This document shows, piece after piece, positions 6,322 through 7,434 of a stretch of 7,434 nt of DNA. The number at the start of each line of letters is the position of its first letter. The stretch's first letter is position 1. The stretch spans positions 1-7,434 of the forward strand of contig JBBDNC010000022.1 of the NCBI GenBank assembly GCA_040877875.1, given 5' to 3'. Position numbers and translations under genes: made by a program. This DNA comes from JBBDNC01 sp040877875. Its GTDB lineage: Bacteria > Bacteroidota > Rhodothermia > Balneolales > Balneolaceae. The notes under the pieces were generated by a model. It did no database searches. It saw nothing but the letters and a program-made list of their open reading frames with translations, and had not been told where the DNA came from.

Positions 6322-7242
6322 ATGACCGAAATAAAATTACCAGACGTAGAACTGAATATCTATACTCCCAAAGACCCGGTTGAGGCAGAAGTGGTTGAAA
6401 ACTATATCGTTACAAATGAGTCCAGCCCGAATTTTGTCCGGCATATGACGTTTGATATTTCGGGAACCGAGCTTGAAAATCGTTTGAGGGTGGGCCAGTC
6501 GATCGGTGTACTTCCGCCAGGGGTAGACGAGAACGGGCGTGCTCACAAATTACGGCTTTATTCAATCTCTTCGCCTACCTCCGGCGAGGGAGGCAAGGCT
6601 AACCTGGTATCCACTACGGTTAAACGCACGATTGAAGAATTTGACAAGAAACTTTACCTGGGGGTGGCTTCCAATTATCTGGCGGATCTGCAGCCGGGCG
6701 ACAAGCTGAAACTGACCGGCCCGAGCGGCCGAAGATTTTTACTGCCGGAGAATGCGCGTGATTTCAACTATGTGTTTTTTGCGACGGGGACGGGAATCGC
6801 ACCTTTTCGGGGAATGATTACGGAGCTGTTTGAAGAGGATTTCGACAAGGAATGTGTGCTGGTATTCGGCTGTCCGTACCGTACCGATCTACTCTACGCC
6901 GATTTATTCATGCAGATGGCAGAAGAGAATGAAAACTTCCACTACCTTACCCGGATCTCGCGGGAAGACCGAAGGGAAGACGGGTCAAAGAAATACGTTC
7001 AAACGGCATTGGTTGATGATGCCGGGTTGCTGAAGCCCATTTTGCATCAAGACAATACCCTGCTCTATATCTGCGGGATGAAAGGGATGGAAACCGGCAT
7101 CTACAAGGCATTGCTGAAGCATGAATTGTATTCTTATCTTGAAATCCGCAAGAAACTTCCGGACGATTGGGACTCTCTGGATGAGAAAGAATTCAAAAGA
7201 AAGATTAAACCCTCCGGACGGACCTTTGAAGAGGTCTATTAA
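6322..7242 (+). CDS. Plant-type ferredoxin/flavodoxin--NADP(+) reductase
   Basis: 306 residues, the size of a stand-alone plant-type FNR. The FAD-binding beta-barrel comes first: RLYSISSP at 78-85 (R-x-Y-S motif contacting FAD) and LGVASNYLADLQPGD at 113-127, the equivalent of the plant GVCSNFL..L.PGD segment. The NADP(H)-binding half follows: GTGIAPFRGM at 156-165, VFGCPYRTDLLY at 181-192, KKYVQTAL at 223-230 and YICGMKGMETGI at 249-260. The protein ends in EVY, whose terminal Tyr306 would stack on the flavin ring as in plant and cyanobacterial enzymes. It should move electrons between NADPH and ferredoxin or flavodoxin in the cytoplasm. No signal peptide, ferredoxin domain or phycobilisome-linker domain is present. 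BoxA-like reductases share these motifs, but BoxA carries extra ferredoxin domains, absent here. The start is well fixed: an in-frame stop lies at 6310-6312 and 6322 is the first ATG after it. No partner ferredoxin is encoded in the window, and it probably forms its own transcript. Confidence 0.93.
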   Translation: MTEIKLPDVELNIYTPKDPVEAEVVENYIVTNESSPNFVRHMTFDISGTELENRLRVGQSIGVLPPGVDENGRAHKLRLYSISSPTSGEGGKANLVSTTVKRTIEEFDKKLYLGVASNYLADLQPGDKLKLTGPSGRRFLLPENARDFNYVFFATGTGIAPFRGMITELFEEDFDKECVLVFGCPYRTDLLYADLFMQMAEENENFHYLTRISREDRREDGSKKYVQTALVDDAGLLKPILHQDNTLLYICGMKGMETGIYKALLKHELYSYLEIRKKLPDDWDSLDEKEFKRKIKPSGRTFEEVY

Positions 7243-7434
7243 TGGCAGGATACAGTGAGTGTGTCAGTGAACAAAGGGAGTGAAGGGTGCTGTAGCTTTA
7301 CCCCGTTTGGCTGGGAGGTTTTAAAGGCAGTGATAAAATATTTGTTATTGAACGTACTTTGAGGCCACGGCTAAAATGACCGGAGATGATATTGAATTTG
7401 TCATTCATTTAAACGCTCCGTGTTACGTTCTCTG
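7243..7434. other. Right-edge stretch without a supported gene
   Basis: These 192 bases follow the reductase stop and run to the window edge. An ATG at 7376 opens a frame that stays open for 19 codons to the edge (beginning MTGDDIEFVIHLNAP), too short to judge. On the minus strand a 36-codon frame (7408 to 7298) is equally unsupported. No clear terminator hairpin with a T-run is visible after the FNR gene. Confidence 0.4.

Noticed and set aside
7298..7408. 36-codon minus-strand frame at the right edge (beginning MNDKFNIIS)
   Set aside because: It is short, lacks a visible ribosome binding site or recognisable motif, and sits in a region where chance frames of this length are expected.
1..7434. 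CRISPR arrays, tRNA or rRNA genes, tandem repeats
   Set aside because: I looked for spaced direct repeats, cloverleaf-like segments and conserved rRNA stretches and saw none; the window is almost fully occupied by protein-coding genes.

Overview
This is a plus-strand-only stretch of a bacterial chromosome. It appears to be the end of a surface-polysaccharide (O-antigen, capsule or exopolysaccharide) cluster, followed by a two-gene ABC transporter and a plant-type ferredoxin/flavodoxin-NADP(+) reductase gene. Most starts lack a Shine-Dalgarno sequence. The intergenic regions are AT-rich, and one carries a match to the Bacteroidota-type promoter element TAnnTTTG. This points to the Bacteroidota/Rhodothermota/Balneolota side of the tree, but no marker gene is present, so the assignment is tentative.

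Positions 1-3353 hold three tightly packed genes: the C-terminus of an O-antigen ligase/polymerase-like membrane protein (cut by the left edge), a 665-residue two-domain glycosyltransferase (GT4 fused to a GT26/TagA-WecG domain), and a 325-residue sugar-nucleotide epimerase. The epimerase closely resembles plant GDP-mannose 3,5-epimerase and keeps all four catalytic residues. After 137 bases comes an initiating polyprenyl-phosphate hexose-1-phosphate transferase (3491-4087), whose catalytic middle is hidden by exactly 100 Ns (3733-3832). The family's usual spacing suggests the missing stretch is longer than 100 bases.

Together these genes suggest the following route: the initiating transferase loads the first sugar phosphate onto the lipid carrier, the fused GT4/GT26 enzyme adds one or two further sugars, the epimerase supplies an L-galactose- or L-gulose-type GDP sugar, and the ligase/polymerase joins or transfers the glycan. 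The sugars and their order are inference.

Positions 4218-6159 encode an unrecognised polytopic membrane protein of about ten predicted segments and, overlapping it by 8 bases, an ABC ATPase. They look like a two-component ABC-2-type transporter of unknown substrate. Positions 6322-7242 encode a stand-alone 306-residue FNR with its own candidate promoter. The last 192 bases (7243-7434) hold no gene I can support.
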